Positions 7,704-15,910 of a stretch of 35,725 nucleotides of DNA are shown here, piece after piece. Source of the DNA: Rhodoblastus sp964425315. Its GTDB lineage: Bacteria; Pseudomonadota; Alphaproteobacteria; Rhizobiales; Beijerinckiaceae. A program made the position numbers and the translations under genes. How positions within the stretch are numbered: the stretch's first letter is position 1; the number at the start of each line of letters is the position of its first letter. The stretch lies in the NCBI GenBank assembly GCA_964425315.1, contig CAYRNB010000032.1, positions 1-35,725 on the forward strand, given 5' to 3'. Below the pieces are notes generated by a model. That model worked only from the letters and a program-made list of their open reading frames with translations, ran no database searches and had not been told where the DNA came from.

Positions 7704-10700
7704 ATGAACGACGAATCTCACACGGAAACTGCGCAATTCTCCGCCCCCTACGCGCCGCCGGACGATGAATTTCTGCCGAGATTTCTCAGTCTGGCGCCAG
7801 CGGCGGCGCAGGCCGAAGCGACCGGGAAGCTCGCGCGCGAACTTTTGCGCGTGGTGCGGGACCAGCGCGGCGGCATCGGCGGCGTCGAGGATTTTCTGCA
7901 GGAATTCAAGCTTTCGACCCGCGAGGGCCTGGCGGTCATGGCGCTTGCCGAATCCCTGGCGCGCGCCCCCGACAATCCCACCGCCGACCTGCTGCTCGCC
8001 GACAAACTGGCCTCCGGCGATTTCGGCCGTCATCAAACCTCTTCCGATGCGCCATTGGTGCAGGCGGCGGCTTTCGCCCTCGGCCTGTCGGCGCGCTTCG
8101 TCGGATCGGATTTTTCCGCTCACGGCCTTGCCGCCGATCTCGCCCGCCGCATCGGCGCGCCGGCCCTGCGCGCCGCGGCGCGGCAGGCCATGCGCCTGCT
8201 GGGCGGCCATTTCGTCTTCGGCGAAACCATTCAAGCGGCTTTGGCCCGCGCGGAAACGGCGGCGGGACGCAAATATCTCTATTCCTTCGACATGCTCGGC
8301 GAGGCGGCGCGCACGCGCGACGATGCGGACAAATATTTCGACGCCTATGCGACAGCAATCCGCGCGGTCGGCGCGGCGGCGAACGGGAAGACGCCGCGCC
8401 GGCGCGCGGGAATCTCGGTCAAGTTGTCCGCGCTTCATCCGCGCTACGAGGCCATTTCGGAAAAACGCGTCCTCGCCGAACTGGCGCCGAAACTGCTCGA
8501 ACTTGCGCGCCTCGCCAAAGACAACGATCTCGCCTTCACCGTCGATGCGGAAGAGGCGGACCGGCTCGAATTGTCGCTCAAAGTCATCGCCCGCGTCGTC
8601 GCCGATCCCAGCTTGCGCGATTGGGAAGGGTTCGGCCTCGCGGTCCAGGCCTACCAGAAACGCGCCGCAGCCGTCATCGATCATGTCGCCCTGCTGGCCC
8701 AGGCTCATCGCCGGCGCTTCATGGTCCGTCTGGTGAAGGGCGCCTATTGGGACAGTGAAATCAAGCGGGCGCAGGAGCGCGGCCTTGCCGATTATCCCGT
8801 CTTCACCCGCAAGGCGATGACCGACCTCAACTACCTCGACTGCGCAGAGCGCCTCCTCGAGCAATCGCGTCTCTATCCGCAATTCGCCACCCATAACGCG
8901 CTGACCGCCGCGGCCATCGTCACGCGCGCCGCAGGAAGCAAGGATTATGAATTCCAGCGCCTGCACGGCATGGGCGAGGCCCTGCACGAAAAGCTCATGG
9001 CCCTTTCCGGCGTCGCCTGCCGCGTCTATGCGCCGGTCGGTCCGCATCGTGATCTCCTCGCCTATCTGGTGCGGCGACTGATCGAAAACGGCGCCAACGC
9101 CTCCTTCGTCGCGCGCGCCGCCGATCCGGCGACGCCGGAAGAGACGCTTCTCGCCGATCCTTTCGCCGCGCTCGGCGCGCCGCCGCGCGCGCGCCACGCC
9201 CACCTGCCCTTGCCGGCGGAAATTTTCGCGCCCGAGCGCAAAAATTCCGCAGGAATCGAATTCGGCTGCCGCGCGGCGCTCGAAGCGCTGCTTGCCGAAA
9301 TCGCGCCGCATCGCCAGACGCGATTTTCCGCGCGGTCGTCGCGGGGCGGCGATTTTCCCCTGCGCAAGATTATCTCGCCTATCGACGGCGCCGTCATCGG
9401 CGAGGTCCGCGACGCCGATGAAAAGGCGGCGGCGGCGGCGATGAGCGCGGCGCAGCAAGTCTTCTCCGATTGGACGGCGACGCCTGTCGAGAGCCGCGCG
9501 CAAATTCTTGTGAGCGCCGCCGATGCGATCGAGGCGCGACGCGGCAAGCTTATCGCCCTGCTGCAAAGCGAAGCGGGCAAGACCCTCGACGATTCTTTGG
9601 CGGAAATTCGCGAGGCGGCCGATCTCTGCCGCTATTATGCGGCGCAGGCGCGAAAAATTTTCGCCGAGACGCGCCTGCCCGGCGTCACCGGCGAGGACAA
9701 CTTTCTGCGCCGCGAGGGACGCGGCGTATTCGTCTGCATTTCACCGTGGAATTTTCCCCTGGCGATTTTCATCGGCCAGGTCGCGGCGGCGCTGGTCGCC
9801 GGCAATTGCGTCGTCGCCAAGCCGGCCGAACAGACGCCGCTTATCGCCCAAGAAGCCATCGATCTTTTGCATGAAGCCGGCTGCCCCAGAGAGGCGCTGC
9901 AATTCGTCCCTGGCGATGGCGCCATCGGCGCGGCGCTTGTCGGCGACGCCCGAACAGCCGGCGTCGTATTCACCGGATCGGTCGCGACCGCCCATTCCAT
10001 CTCGCAAACGCTTTCCGCGCGCGACGGCCCGATCGCGACGCTGATCGCGGAGACCGGCGGCGTCAATGCGATGATCGTCGATTCCACCGCCCTCCTCGAA
10101 CAGGTCGTGGACGACGTTCTCACCTCCGCCTTTCGCTCGGCCGGCCAGCGCTGCTCGGCGCTGCGGCTTTTGTGCCTGCAGGAGGATATTTCAGCGCCGG
10201 CGCTGAAAATGCTCGTCGGCGCGGCGCGGGAATTGCGCCTCGGCGATCCGCGCGAGGTTTCGACCCATATCGGTCCGCTGATCGACGCCGAGGCCAAACG
10301 GGGGATCGAGAGCTATCTCGACGAATGTGCGGCGTCGGACCGCATCCTTTTCGCCGGCGATGCGCCGCAGGAGGGTTGTTTCGTCGCGCCGCATATCGTG
10401 CGGCTCGACCGCGCCGGCGCGCTCCGCGAAGAAATTTTCGGACCGGTCCTCCATGTGACGAGCTGGCGCGCGCCGGAATTTTCAAGGCTCATCGACGAGA
10501 TCGCGGCGAGCGGCTACGGCCTCACCTTCGGGCTGCACACGCGCATCGAAAGCCGCATCGCGGAACTGGCGCGCAAGGCGCCGGCCGGCAATATTTATGT
10601 CAATCGCAATATGATCGGCGCCGTCGTCGGCAGCCAGCCCTTTGGCGGATTCGGCCTCAGCGGCACGGGCCCGAAAGCCGGCGGCCCCGATTATCTGCGC

Positions 10701-10781
10701 CGCCTGATGCGCGAGACCGCCGTGACCGTCAACAGGACTTCCTTCGGCGGCGACGCCGGTCTGCTCGCCATGGACGATTGA
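7704..10781 (+). CDS. putA: Bifunctional proline dehydrogenase / L-glutamate-gamma-semialdehyde dehydrogenase
   Basis: Oxidises proline to glutamate in two steps: FAD-linked proline dehydrogenase passing electrons to quinone, then NAD-linked aldehyde dehydrogenase. The 1025 residues match the short PutA type without the N-terminal ribbon-helix-helix repressor domain. Proline dehydrogenase motifs are YLYSFDMLGEAARTRDDADK (about 189), SVKLSALHPRYE (about 237), RLVKGAYWDSEIKRAQ (about 341) and LHGMGEALHEKL (about 420). Aldehyde dehydrogenase motifs are SPWNFPLAIF (about 680), the Glu of AETGG (Glu783), the catalytic Cys817 in AGQRCSALR and EEIFGPV near 912. GGAGG lies seven bases before the ATG. 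It is 46 bp from the hyf-like operon and may be co-transcribed with it. It is convergent with the next gene, with a 6-bp gap. Confidence 0.95.
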   Translation: MNDESHTETAQFSAPYAPPDDEFLPRFLSLAPAAAQAEATGKLARELLRVVRDQRGGIGGVEDFLQEFKLSTREGLAVMALAESLARAPDNPTADLLLADKLASGDFGRHQTSSDAPLVQAAAFALGLSARFVGSDFSAHGLAADLARRIGAPALRAAARQAMRLLGGHFVFGETIQAALARAETAAGRKYLYSFDMLGEAARTRDDADKYFDAYATAIRAVGAAANGKTPRRRAGISVKLSALHPRYEAISEKRVLAELAPKLLELARLAKDNDLAFTVDAEEADRLELSLKVIARVVADPSLRDWEGFGLAVQAYQKRAAAVIDHVALLAQAHRRRFMVRLVKGAYWDSEIKRAQERGLADYPVFTRKAMTDLNYLDCAERLLEQSRLYPQFATHNALTAAAIVTRAAGSKDYEFQRLHGMGEALHEKLMALSGVACRVYAPVGPHRDLLAYLVRRLIENGANASFVARAADPATPEETLLADPFAALGAPPRARHAHLPLPAEIFAPERKNSAGIEFGCRAALEALLAEIAPHRQTRFSARSSRGGDFPLRKIISPIDGAVIGEVRDADEKAAAAAMSAAQQVFSDWTATPVESRAQILVSAADAIEARRGKLIALLQSEAGKTLDDSLAEIREAADLCRYYAAQARKIFAETRLPGVTGEDNFLRREGRGVFVCISPWNFPLAIFIGQVAAALVAGNCVVAKPAEQTPLIAQEAIDLLHEAGCPREALQFVPGDGAIGAALVGDARTAGVVFTGSVATAHSISQTLSARDGPIATLIAETGGVNAMIVDSTALLEQVVDDVLTSAFRSAGQRCSALRLLCLQEDISAPALKMLVGAARELRLGDPREVSTHIGPLIDAEAKRGIESYLDECAASDRILFAGDAPQEGCFVAPHIVRLDRAGALREEIFGPVLHVTSWRAPEFSRLIDEIAASGYGLTFGLHTRIESRIAELARKAPAGNIYVNRNMIGAVVGSQPFGGFGLSGTGPKAGGPDYLRRLMRETAVTVNRTSFGGDAGLLAMDD

Positions 10782-10787
10782 CCGTTT

Positions 10788-11273
10788 TCAGCGTCGCGTG
10801 GGCGCGAAAACCTGATTGCTGAAAGGCGAAGAGGTCGGCGCCCGAATCCTGATGAATTGCAACCCCACCGCCTTGTGGCAGTCGTTGCACGCCTTGGTGA
10901 GCGCGCCGAAAGCCTTATAGAACTTAGCGCTATTCTCGGCCTCGATCGCCTCGTTGATCTTGTCGAGCGCAGGCTTGGTGAATTCGTTGATCATCTTGGA
11001 AATCGAAACATTTCCGTACTGCGGATAATATTTCGACACGACATCGAAACTGTCCCGAATTCGCGCCGCTTCAAACAAGGCGAGATCCCAATTTTTCAAG
11101 CTGCCCGCATAGGACAGTTTCAAATGGCGGAACTGCGTCGTGGTCATCATGTCGGCGAGATCGGGGACATAAGCGCCCGCCTGCGTCGGCGCCGGCGCGG
11201 ATCGGACCGCCTCCTGCGCGCAAGCGCCGCCAAGAACGACGCAACAAAGAAATGCGCTGATCGTGAGCCGCAT
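10788..11273 (-). CDS. Secreted single-heme c-type cytochrome-like protein
   Basis: 161 residues with an N-terminal signal peptide (MRLTISAFLCCVVLGGACA). Cleavage after ACA is likely; a lipoprotein at Cys18 is possible, but the box is not canonical. One heme-attachment motif, C129-N-D-C132-H133, sits near the C-terminus after a mostly helical body, an arrangement similar to cytochrome c'. The closing segment FIRIRAPTSSPFSNQVF is one I recall from a family of alphaproteobacterial proteins usually annotated as hypothetical or cytochrome c. The protein should be periplasmic; its redox partner is unknown. It is divergent from the rpfF-like gene and convergent with putA. Confidence 0.75.
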   Translation of the reverse strand: MRLTISAFLCCVVLGGACAQEAVRSAPAPTQAGAYVPDLADMMTTTQFRHLKLSYAGSLKNWDLALFEAARIRDSFDVVSKYYPQYGNVSISKMINEFTKPALDKINEAIEAENSAKFYKAFGALTKACNDCHKAVGLQFIRIRAPTSSPFSNQVFAPTRR

Positions 11274-11419
11274 GTCCAGCCTCCCCTTTAACCCCGCCCC
11301 GGCGCGACCGCGGCGACGGCCGCAAGGGCGATTGTTTCTAGGCCCTTCCGCGATGTCAATGAGTGGAAATCACGCCTGGCCCAAGGCCAGGGCCGCGGCG
11401 CCGCGCTCCCGTGCAAGCG

Positions 11420-11469
11420 TTAACCGTTTTTAACGGTTTTTAACGAAGCGCATTTACTTCTCGTTAACC
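11420..11469 (+). promoter_or_regulatory. Cluster of TTAA half-sites resembling CtrA boxes upstream of the rpfF-like gene
   Basis: Three TTAAC units at 11420, 11430 and 11440 are exactly 10 bp apart. A further site at 11453-11468 reads TTTA-N7-TTAAC, one mismatch from the CtrA consensus TTAA-N7-TTAAC of alphaproteobacteria. The first three have N6 spacing, so they are less standard. The region is divergent, with the CxxCH protein on the other side. AACCG...CGGTT also makes a small inverted repeat here. The match is visible; regulation by CtrA is inferred. Confidence 0.4.
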
Positions 11470-11533
11470 TCGGGTACCCTGTTCCTATTCACCGCCAAGT
11501 TCCTGTTTGGGAACCCGTAAGAGAGTGAAGAAA

Positions 11534-12475
11534 ATGCTTCACACGCCGCTTGAAGCCGCCGCCAAGCCTGCGTCATTCGACATTTACGACGAGGTCATCG
11601 GCCAGATTCGCTTCAAGACCGGCGAGATTCCGCAGATTGATCTTGCCTATAATCCCGATATCAAGACGCTTTGGCTCACCATCAAGCCGAAACCGAAGCC
11701 GTTTTTTTCTCTCACTCTTCTCACCAGCATCAACAAGGTCCAGCGCGCCATTCACGACATCTGGGGCGCGGGCCGCTGCGCAGATTCGCCGGTGCGCTTT
11801 CTTGCCTATCGCGGCGCCGATCCGGTCTTCACCCTCGGCGGCGATCTCGAATTCTACCTCGATTGCGTCGCCAAGAACGATCGCGCCGCGATGGAGGAAT
11901 ATGCGCGCGTATCGAAAGAAGGCGCAATCTGGAACGCCTCCAGCCTGCAAGGCGCCGCCATCACCGTCGCGACCGTCCACGCCAAGGCGCTCGGCGGCGG
12001 CATTGACGCGGCCCGCTCCTGCAACGTGCTGATCGCCGAACGCCAGGCGAGCTTCTGCTATCCGGAAGTCAAATTCAATCACTTCCCGGTCACGGCGGTG
12101 GCGGTGCTTTCGCAGCATACTGGCCCGCTCAATGCACTGAAAATCCTTACCGACGGCGACGAATACAGCGCCGAGCAATTCGCCGCCCTCGGCGGGCTGG
12201 AGGCAGTGGTGGATCAAGGACAGGGACAGGCCTGGATCGAAAAATACGCCAAAGACAGCCTGCCGATCCACAACGCCCGCCTGACGCTTTTCTCCGCCTT
12301 CTATCGTCAGGCGGCCGCGGCTTTCGAGTCGGAGTTGAACTATCTGGCGCAAAACTGGGTCGATTGCATGATGCGCATGAGCACGGTCGAAATCGCGCGC
12401 CTGCAGAGGATCGTCGCGGCGCAAAACCGCATGATCGCGCGCGCCAGGCAGACGCCCGAGACGCTTGCCGGCTGA
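11534..12475 (+). CDS. rpfF: Crotonase-family protein of the RpfF (diffusible signal factor synthase) type
   Basis: RpfF makes cis-2-unsaturated fatty acid signals from acyl-ACP by hydratase/thioesterase action. The 313 residues match RpfF along their length: VFTLGGDLEFYL (98-109) and ALGGGIDAARS (152-162) form the oxyanion pocket, LIAERQASFCYPEVKFN (166-182) follows, and the C-terminal helix ends in RLQRIVAAQNR. In Xanthomonas RpfF the two catalytic residues are Glu141 and Glu161, 20 residues apart. Here the equivalents are Asp158 and Glu178, so the first is shortened to Asp. The ATG at 11534 follows AAGAGAG; a TTG at 11507 would add nine residues. No RpfC or RpfG gene is adjacent. Membership of the RpfF group is fairly sure; actual signal synthesis is not. 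Confidence 0.75.
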   Translation: MLHTPLEAAAKPASFDIYDEVIGQIRFKTGEIPQIDLAYNPDIKTLWLTIKPKPKPFFSLTLLTSINKVQRAIHDIWGAGRCADSPVRFLAYRGADPVFTLGGDLEFYLDCVAKNDRAAMEEYARVSKEGAIWNASSLQGAAITVATVHAKALGGGIDAARSCNVLIAERQASFCYPEVKFNHFPVTAVAVLSQHTGPLNALKILTDGDEYSAEQFAALGGLEAVVDQGQGQAWIEKYAKDSLPIHNARLTLFSAFYRQAAAAFESELNYLAQNWVDCMMRMSTVEIARLQRIVAAQNRMIARARQTPETLAG

Positions 12476-12521
12476 ACTGGATTTTTCTCCCGAGGGCGAA
12501 GCGCGATTGACGTCGTGTTAT

Positions 12522-12561
12522 CCGCCGGGTTCCGCCGACCGAGGCCTGCGGAATCCGGCGG
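12522..12561. terminator. Strong hairpin between convergent rpfF-like gene and gpmA
   Basis: Arms of 14 bp, CCGCCGGGTTCCGC (12522-12535) and GCGGAATCCGGCGG (12548-12561), pair with one G-T wobble around a 12-base loop. It lies between two converging genes and could stop transcription from both sides. Only weak T runs follow (CTCCTTTT on the plus strand), so it may act together with Rho. Confidence 0.5.
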
Positions 12562-12599
12562 CGCTCCTTTTGGGATCATGCGCGCGCGGGAGAGTCGGG

Positions 12600-13220
12600 T
12601 TATTTCAAAATCTCTTTCGACTCGACGGTCGAGTCCGTCTTGAGGCGGTAGACGAGAGGCACGCCGGTCGCCAGCTCCAGGCTCGGTATTGTTTTGGAGG
12701 TCATGCGGTCAAGCACCATGACCAGGGCGCGCAGGGAATTGCCATGCGCCGAGACCAGGGTTCGTTCGCCGCGCAGCACCGCCGGCAGGATTTCCTGATT
12801 ATAATAGGGCAGCACGCGCGCCACCGTATCCTTCAGGCTTTCGCCGCCGGGCGGCTGCACGTCATAGGAGCGCCGCCACAAATGGACCTGTTCGTCGCCC
12901 CATTTCTTGCGCGCGTCGTCCTTGTTCAGCCCGCACAGGTCGCCGTAATGGCGTTCGTTGAGCGCCTCGTCCTCGGCGACCGGAAGCGACGTCTGGCCCA
13001 GTTGCTCCTGCATCAACCGCATCGTGTGCTGCGCCCGGATCAGCGCCGAAGTGAAGCCCGTGTCGAAAACAAGGCCCTTATCCCGCAGACGCCGGCCCGC
13101 CTCTTTCGCTTCTTCCACCCCCAATTCGGTGAGATCGGGATCGCGCCAGCCGGTGAAAAGATTTTTCAGGTTCCATTCGCTCTGGCCGTGCCGCACCAGC
13201 ACGAGAAGACGTTCTGACAA
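12600..13220 (-). CDS. gpmA: 2,3-bisphosphoglycerate-dependent phosphoglycerate mutase
   Basis: Interconverts 3- and 2-phosphoglycerate in glycolysis and gluconeogenesis. The 206 residues are typical of the short alphaproteobacterial enzyme. The histidine phosphatase core is present: LVRHGQSEWNLKNLFTGW (about 8-25) with the phospho-accepting His, LNERHYGDLCGLNK (about 87-100) with the acid Glu, PPGGESL (about 123), and the second His in LVSAHGNSLRAL (about 155-166). The gene starts 26 bp after the dapB stop on the same strand, so the two are probably co-transcribed, as in many Hyphomicrobiales. Confidence 0.95.
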   Translation of the reverse strand: MSERLLVLVRHGQSEWNLKNLFTGWRDPDLTELGVEEAKEAGRRLRDKGLVFDTGFTSALIRAQHTMRLMQEQLGQTSLPVAEDEALNERHYGDLCGLNKDDARKKWGDEQVHLWRRSYDVQPPGGESLKDTVARVLPYYNQEILPAVLRGERTLVSAHGNSLRALVMVLDRMTSKTIPSLELATGVPLVYRLKTDSTVESKEILK

Positions 13221-13246
13221 TTTGCTTCTCCTTGTCTAGAAATCGA

Positions 13247-14050
13247 TCACAATCCCAGCACGTCGGCCATGGAATAGAGACCGGGCTTGCGCCCGCGTCC
13301 CCAAAACGCCGCTTTGACGGCGCCGCGGGCGAAAATGCCGCGGTCCTCGGCCCTGTGGGTCAATTCGATACGTTCGCCGGGACCGGCGAAAATCACGCTA
13401 TGATCGCCGACGACCGTGCCGCCGCGCAAGCTGGCAAAGCCGATGTCGCCGCTCCTGCGGGCGCCGGTATGGCCGTCCCGGCCGCGCGCGCTATGGTCGG
13501 CAAGCGCGATCTCGCGGCCCTTGGCCGCCGCTTCGCCGAGCAGCAGCGCGGTGCCCGAGGGCGCGTCCACCTTCATCCGATGATGCATTTCGACGATTTC
13601 AACGTCCCAGTCCCCCAATGCCTTGGAGACTTTTTCGACCAGGCTGGCGAGAAGATTGACGCCGAGGCTCATATTGCCGGAGCGCACCACCACAGCGTGG
13701 CGGGCGGCGGCGGCGATCTTGTCGAGATCGGCGGCGGAAAGCCCCGTCGTGCCGATCACATGGACGATGCGCGCCTGCGCCGCCAGGGCCGCTATCTCCA
13801 CCGTCGCCGCCGGGGCGGTAAAATCTATGACGCCATCGGCTTTGAGCAGCGCGCTGAGCGGATCGTCGCCGATCGCCACATTCAGCGGCCCAACGCCGGC
13901 GACAATCCCGGCGTCCTGTCCGAGCGCCGGCGAACCCTGCCGCTCCAGCGCGGCGGCGAGAACGACGCCCGAGGCGGCGGCGATTTCCTTGATCAGCATC
14001 TGCCCCATGCGCCCAGCGGCGCCGACCACGACCAGGCGCATGTCGTCCAT
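13247..14050 (-). CDS. dapB: 4-hydroxy-tetrahydrodipicolinate reductase
   Basis: Reduces hydroxy-tetrahydrodipicolinate with NAD(P)H in the diaminopimelate/lysine pathway. The nucleotide-binding motif VVVGAAGRMGQMLIKEI lies at the N-terminus, followed by VIGTTGLS (about 100), SGNMSLGVNLL (about 126) and the substrate/catalytic region EIVEMHHRMKVDAPSGTAL (about 150-168) with its His pair, Lys and SGT. The ATG at 14050 gives 267 residues, the usual length, and is preceded by GGAGG about eight bases upstream. An open frame continues upstream to 14221, but that extension is basic and unlike DapB. It is first of a two-gene unit with gpmA. Confidence 0.95.
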   Translation of the reverse strand: MDDMRLVVVGAAGRMGQMLIKEIAAASGVVLAAALERQGSPALGQDAGIVAGVGPLNVAIGDDPLSALLKADGVIDFTAPAATVEIAALAAQARIVHVIGTTGLSAADLDKIAAAARHAVVVRSGNMSLGVNLLASLVEKVSKALGDWDVEIVEMHHRMKVDAPSGTALLLGEAAAKGREIALADHSARGRDGHTGARRSGDIGFASLRGGTVVGDHSVIFAGPGERIELTHRAEDRGIFARGAVKAAFWGRGRKPGLYSMADVLGL

Positions 14051-14229
14051 TGCCAAACCTCCGGCGCGCTCATGTTTAATCGCCGCTCTATAAGCTTTTT
14101 TGCGCCGCGGCAAAAGGCGCCGCGGCGATCGAATCGCCCCGACAAAGGTCATAGGAACGTGGCGGCGACAAGAATTCCGGCGCTTTTTCGCTTTTTCACC
14201 TTCCTGTCGGACGAATGTCACGCCAGGTT

Positions 14230-14328
14230 CACGATCGCCGGTTAGGTTTCATGGGTCCGAGGCGCTGTCCCCCAGTACTCCGGACATCGCGCCGGGCCGG
14301 AGGTACGCCCGGCGTTTTTTATTTTTTT
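14230..14328 (+). ncRNA. Possible small RNA ending at a strong plus-strand terminator
   Basis: Between pyrF and dapB, both on the minus strand, the plus strand holds a hairpin (GTCCG 14255-14259 with CGGAC 14281-14285) and a terminator (14290-14328). A third pairing, CTCCGG 14278-14283 with CCGGAG 14297-14302, overlaps both, so two alternative folds exist as in attenuators. No plus-strand gene lies on either side, so a transcript ending here would be an orphan RNA. The 5' end is arbitrary; no clear promoter was seen and no known RNA family was recognised. Confidence 0.25.
14290..14328 (+). terminator. Rho-independent terminator, plus strand
   Basis: A perfect 8-bp stem, CGCCGGGC (14290-14297) and GCCCGGCG (14307-14314), with a 9-base loop is followed at once by T6-A-T7. 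The T run exists only on the plus strand; on the minus strand the hairpin follows pyrF directly but has no T run after it. It could still help end pyrF transcription as a plain hairpin. Confidence 0.55.
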
Positions 14329-15032
14329 CCCGCCAAAGCGGCCGCAATTTCCTTCTGAATGGCCTCGGCCGCCCTGCGCGGATCGGGCGCCTGCAGAATC
14401 GGCCGGCCGACGACAATGTAATCGGCGCCGCACTTGAAAGCTTCGGCCGGCGTCGCGACCCGCTTCTGGTCGCCCAGCGCGCTGCCCGCCGGCCGCACGC
14501 CCGGCGTCACCAGCAGCATGGAGCGCCCCACCAGGGCGCGCGCCGCGGTCAGTTCCCGCGGCGACAGAATCAGACCGTCGATCCGCGCCTTCATCGCATG
14601 CATCGCCTGCAGGGCGACCATTTCGCGCACAGTGAGGCGAAAACCGGCGGCCTCCAGATCGGAATCGTCATAGGAGGTCAGCACGGTCACGCCGAGCAGC
14701 TTCAATCGCGACCCCTGCGCGCCGCGCTTGGCGGCGGCCATGGTCTGGGGAAAGGCGTGGATGGTGAGGAAACGCGCGCCGAGTCTGGCGATCTGCGCGG
14801 TCGCCTTTTCCACCGTATTACCGATGTCGTGCAATTTCAGATCGACAAAGACCTGCTTGCCCTGACCCGCCAATTCCTCGACCAGAGCGAGACCGCCGCC
14901 ATAGGCCAATTCCATGCCGATTTTGTAAAACGTGACGCTGTCGCCAAGAACCGCCGCCATTTCCCGCGCCTGCGCGACGTCGGGCAGGTCCAGCGCGACG
15001 ATCAGCCGATCCTTGGCCTCCGGGGCGCTCAC
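14319..15032 (-). CDS. pyrF: Orotidine-5'-phosphate decarboxylase
   Basis: Last step of UMP synthesis. The 237 residues form the TIM-barrel enzyme of group I type: LIVALDLPDVAQA at the start, the catalytic Lys/Asp motif VFVDLKLHDIGNT (about 61-73), TIHAF (about 90), LTSYDD (about 118) and the phosphate-binding VTPGVRP (about 178) and YIVVGRPI (about 208). Its ATG overlaps the pmtA stop by four bases, so it is translated from the same transcript as pmtA and probably dnaJ. The stop codon lies inside the A-rich complement of the plus-strand T run. Confidence 0.95.
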   Translation of the reverse strand: MSAPEAKDRLIVALDLPDVAQAREMAAVLGDSVTFYKIGMELAYGGGLALVEELAGQGKQVFVDLKLHDIGNTVEKATAQIARLGARFLTIHAFPQTMAAAKRGAQGSRLKLLGVTVLTSYDDSDLEAAGFRLTVREMVALQAMHAMKARIDGLILSPRELTAARALVGRSMLLVTPGVRPAGSALGDQKRVATPAEAFKCGADYIVVGRPILQAPDPRRAAEAIQKEIAAALAGKK

Positions 15033-15805
15033 GGGCGGCGCGATTTGGCGCCGCCCATAGCCAGGCGGGCGCGGGCTTCTTCGATTTCGCCGCGGATTTC
15101 GCGGCCGAAACGGCGGGATTGGCGCCGCAACATGTCGAGGGCGTCGGGCGGACGCACGAAGGCCTGCCGGCTTTCGATGGGTCGATAGACGAAAATGCGC
15201 GCCGGCGGGAGGTTGAGCCAGATGGGCGCGAGACTGTGGGTCTTGAAATGCAGGCTTTCGCCGAGATGGGTCGGGACCGGCGATTTCACCCCATAGGTGA
15301 ACTGAATGAGGCGCCCTTCCGGCCCCATCAACGCAAAAGCCTGGCGCAAAAGCGCGATCCGCGCCGCCTCGGGTTTGGTCAGCAGCGGCAGGCTTGAGAC
15401 GATGGCCGAGGGCGGGCGGGCCACATGGCCGGCCAGCGTGTCGGCGAGATGGTAGGCGTCGCCGCGCACGATTTTCACGCCGGGAAATTTTTTCGCCAGC
15501 AAGTTGCAGAATGAAGGTTCGTATTCAACCAGAACCAGGCGTTCCGGGGCAATCCCGCGCGCAAGCAGAGCCTGGGTGACGGGGCCGGTGCCGGGGCCGA
15601 GTTCAACGATGGGCCCGTCGCCCCTGCGATCGACGCATTGCGCCATGGCGCGCGCGAGAAAACGCCCCGAAGGGGTGATCGCTCCGGCCAACCGCGGATT
15701 TTCCAGCCAGGTGCGAATAAAGCGCGCCTCGTCGCTGAGCCGCTCCTCTTTCGCCTCTTTCGGGTCGAGCAGGATTTTCGACGCCAAATGCTTTTGCGCG
15801 TTCAA
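15029..15805 (-). CDS. pmtA: Phospholipid N-methyltransferase, Sinorhizobium PmtA type
   Basis: SAM-dependent enzyme of 258 residues that probably methylates phosphatidylethanolamine toward phosphatidylcholine at the membrane surface. The SAM-binding motif VELGPGTGPVTQALL (about 67-81) and the acidic motif LVLVEYEP (about 89-96) are clear, with IVSSLPLL (about 134) in the catalytic-loop place. N-terminal segments FIRTWLENPRLAGAITPSGR and a basic C-terminal tail resemble rhizobial PmtA, and the position next to dnaJ is the same as I recall for Sinorhizobium and relatives. The fold also resembles rRNA adenine dimethyltransferases, so automatic annotation may confuse them. The stop overlaps pyrF. 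Confidence 0.8.
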   Translation of the reverse strand: MNAQKHLASKILLDPKEAKEERLSDEARFIRTWLENPRLAGAITPSGRFLARAMAQCVDRRGDGPIVELGPGTGPVTQALLARGIAPERLVLVEYEPSFCNLLAKKFPGVKIVRGDAYHLADTLAGHVARPPSAIVSSLPLLTKPEAARIALLRQAFALMGPEGRLIQFTYGVKSPVPTHLGESLHFKTHSLAPIWLNLPPARIFVYRPIESRQAFVRPPDALDMLRRQSRRFGREIRGEIEEARARLAMGGAKSRRP

Positions 15806-15910
15806 TTTTTCGCTATCGCCCCCACAAACTCAAGCATTAAGAATCGCTCAGATTGAATAGCGCGTCAAGAAAGCCTGTGGTCCAACCGATTCGGCCTGCG
15901 CGGACCCTAT

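Noticed and set aside
7617..9566. 649-codon minus-strand frame inside putA
   Set aside because: Antisense shadow of putA, with no ribosome site and no recognisable family.
15840..15868. Sigma-70 promoter before pmtA
   Set aside because: A TTGACG -35 is present on the minus strand (15863-15868), but the -10 at 17 bp is GATTCT, too poor to report.
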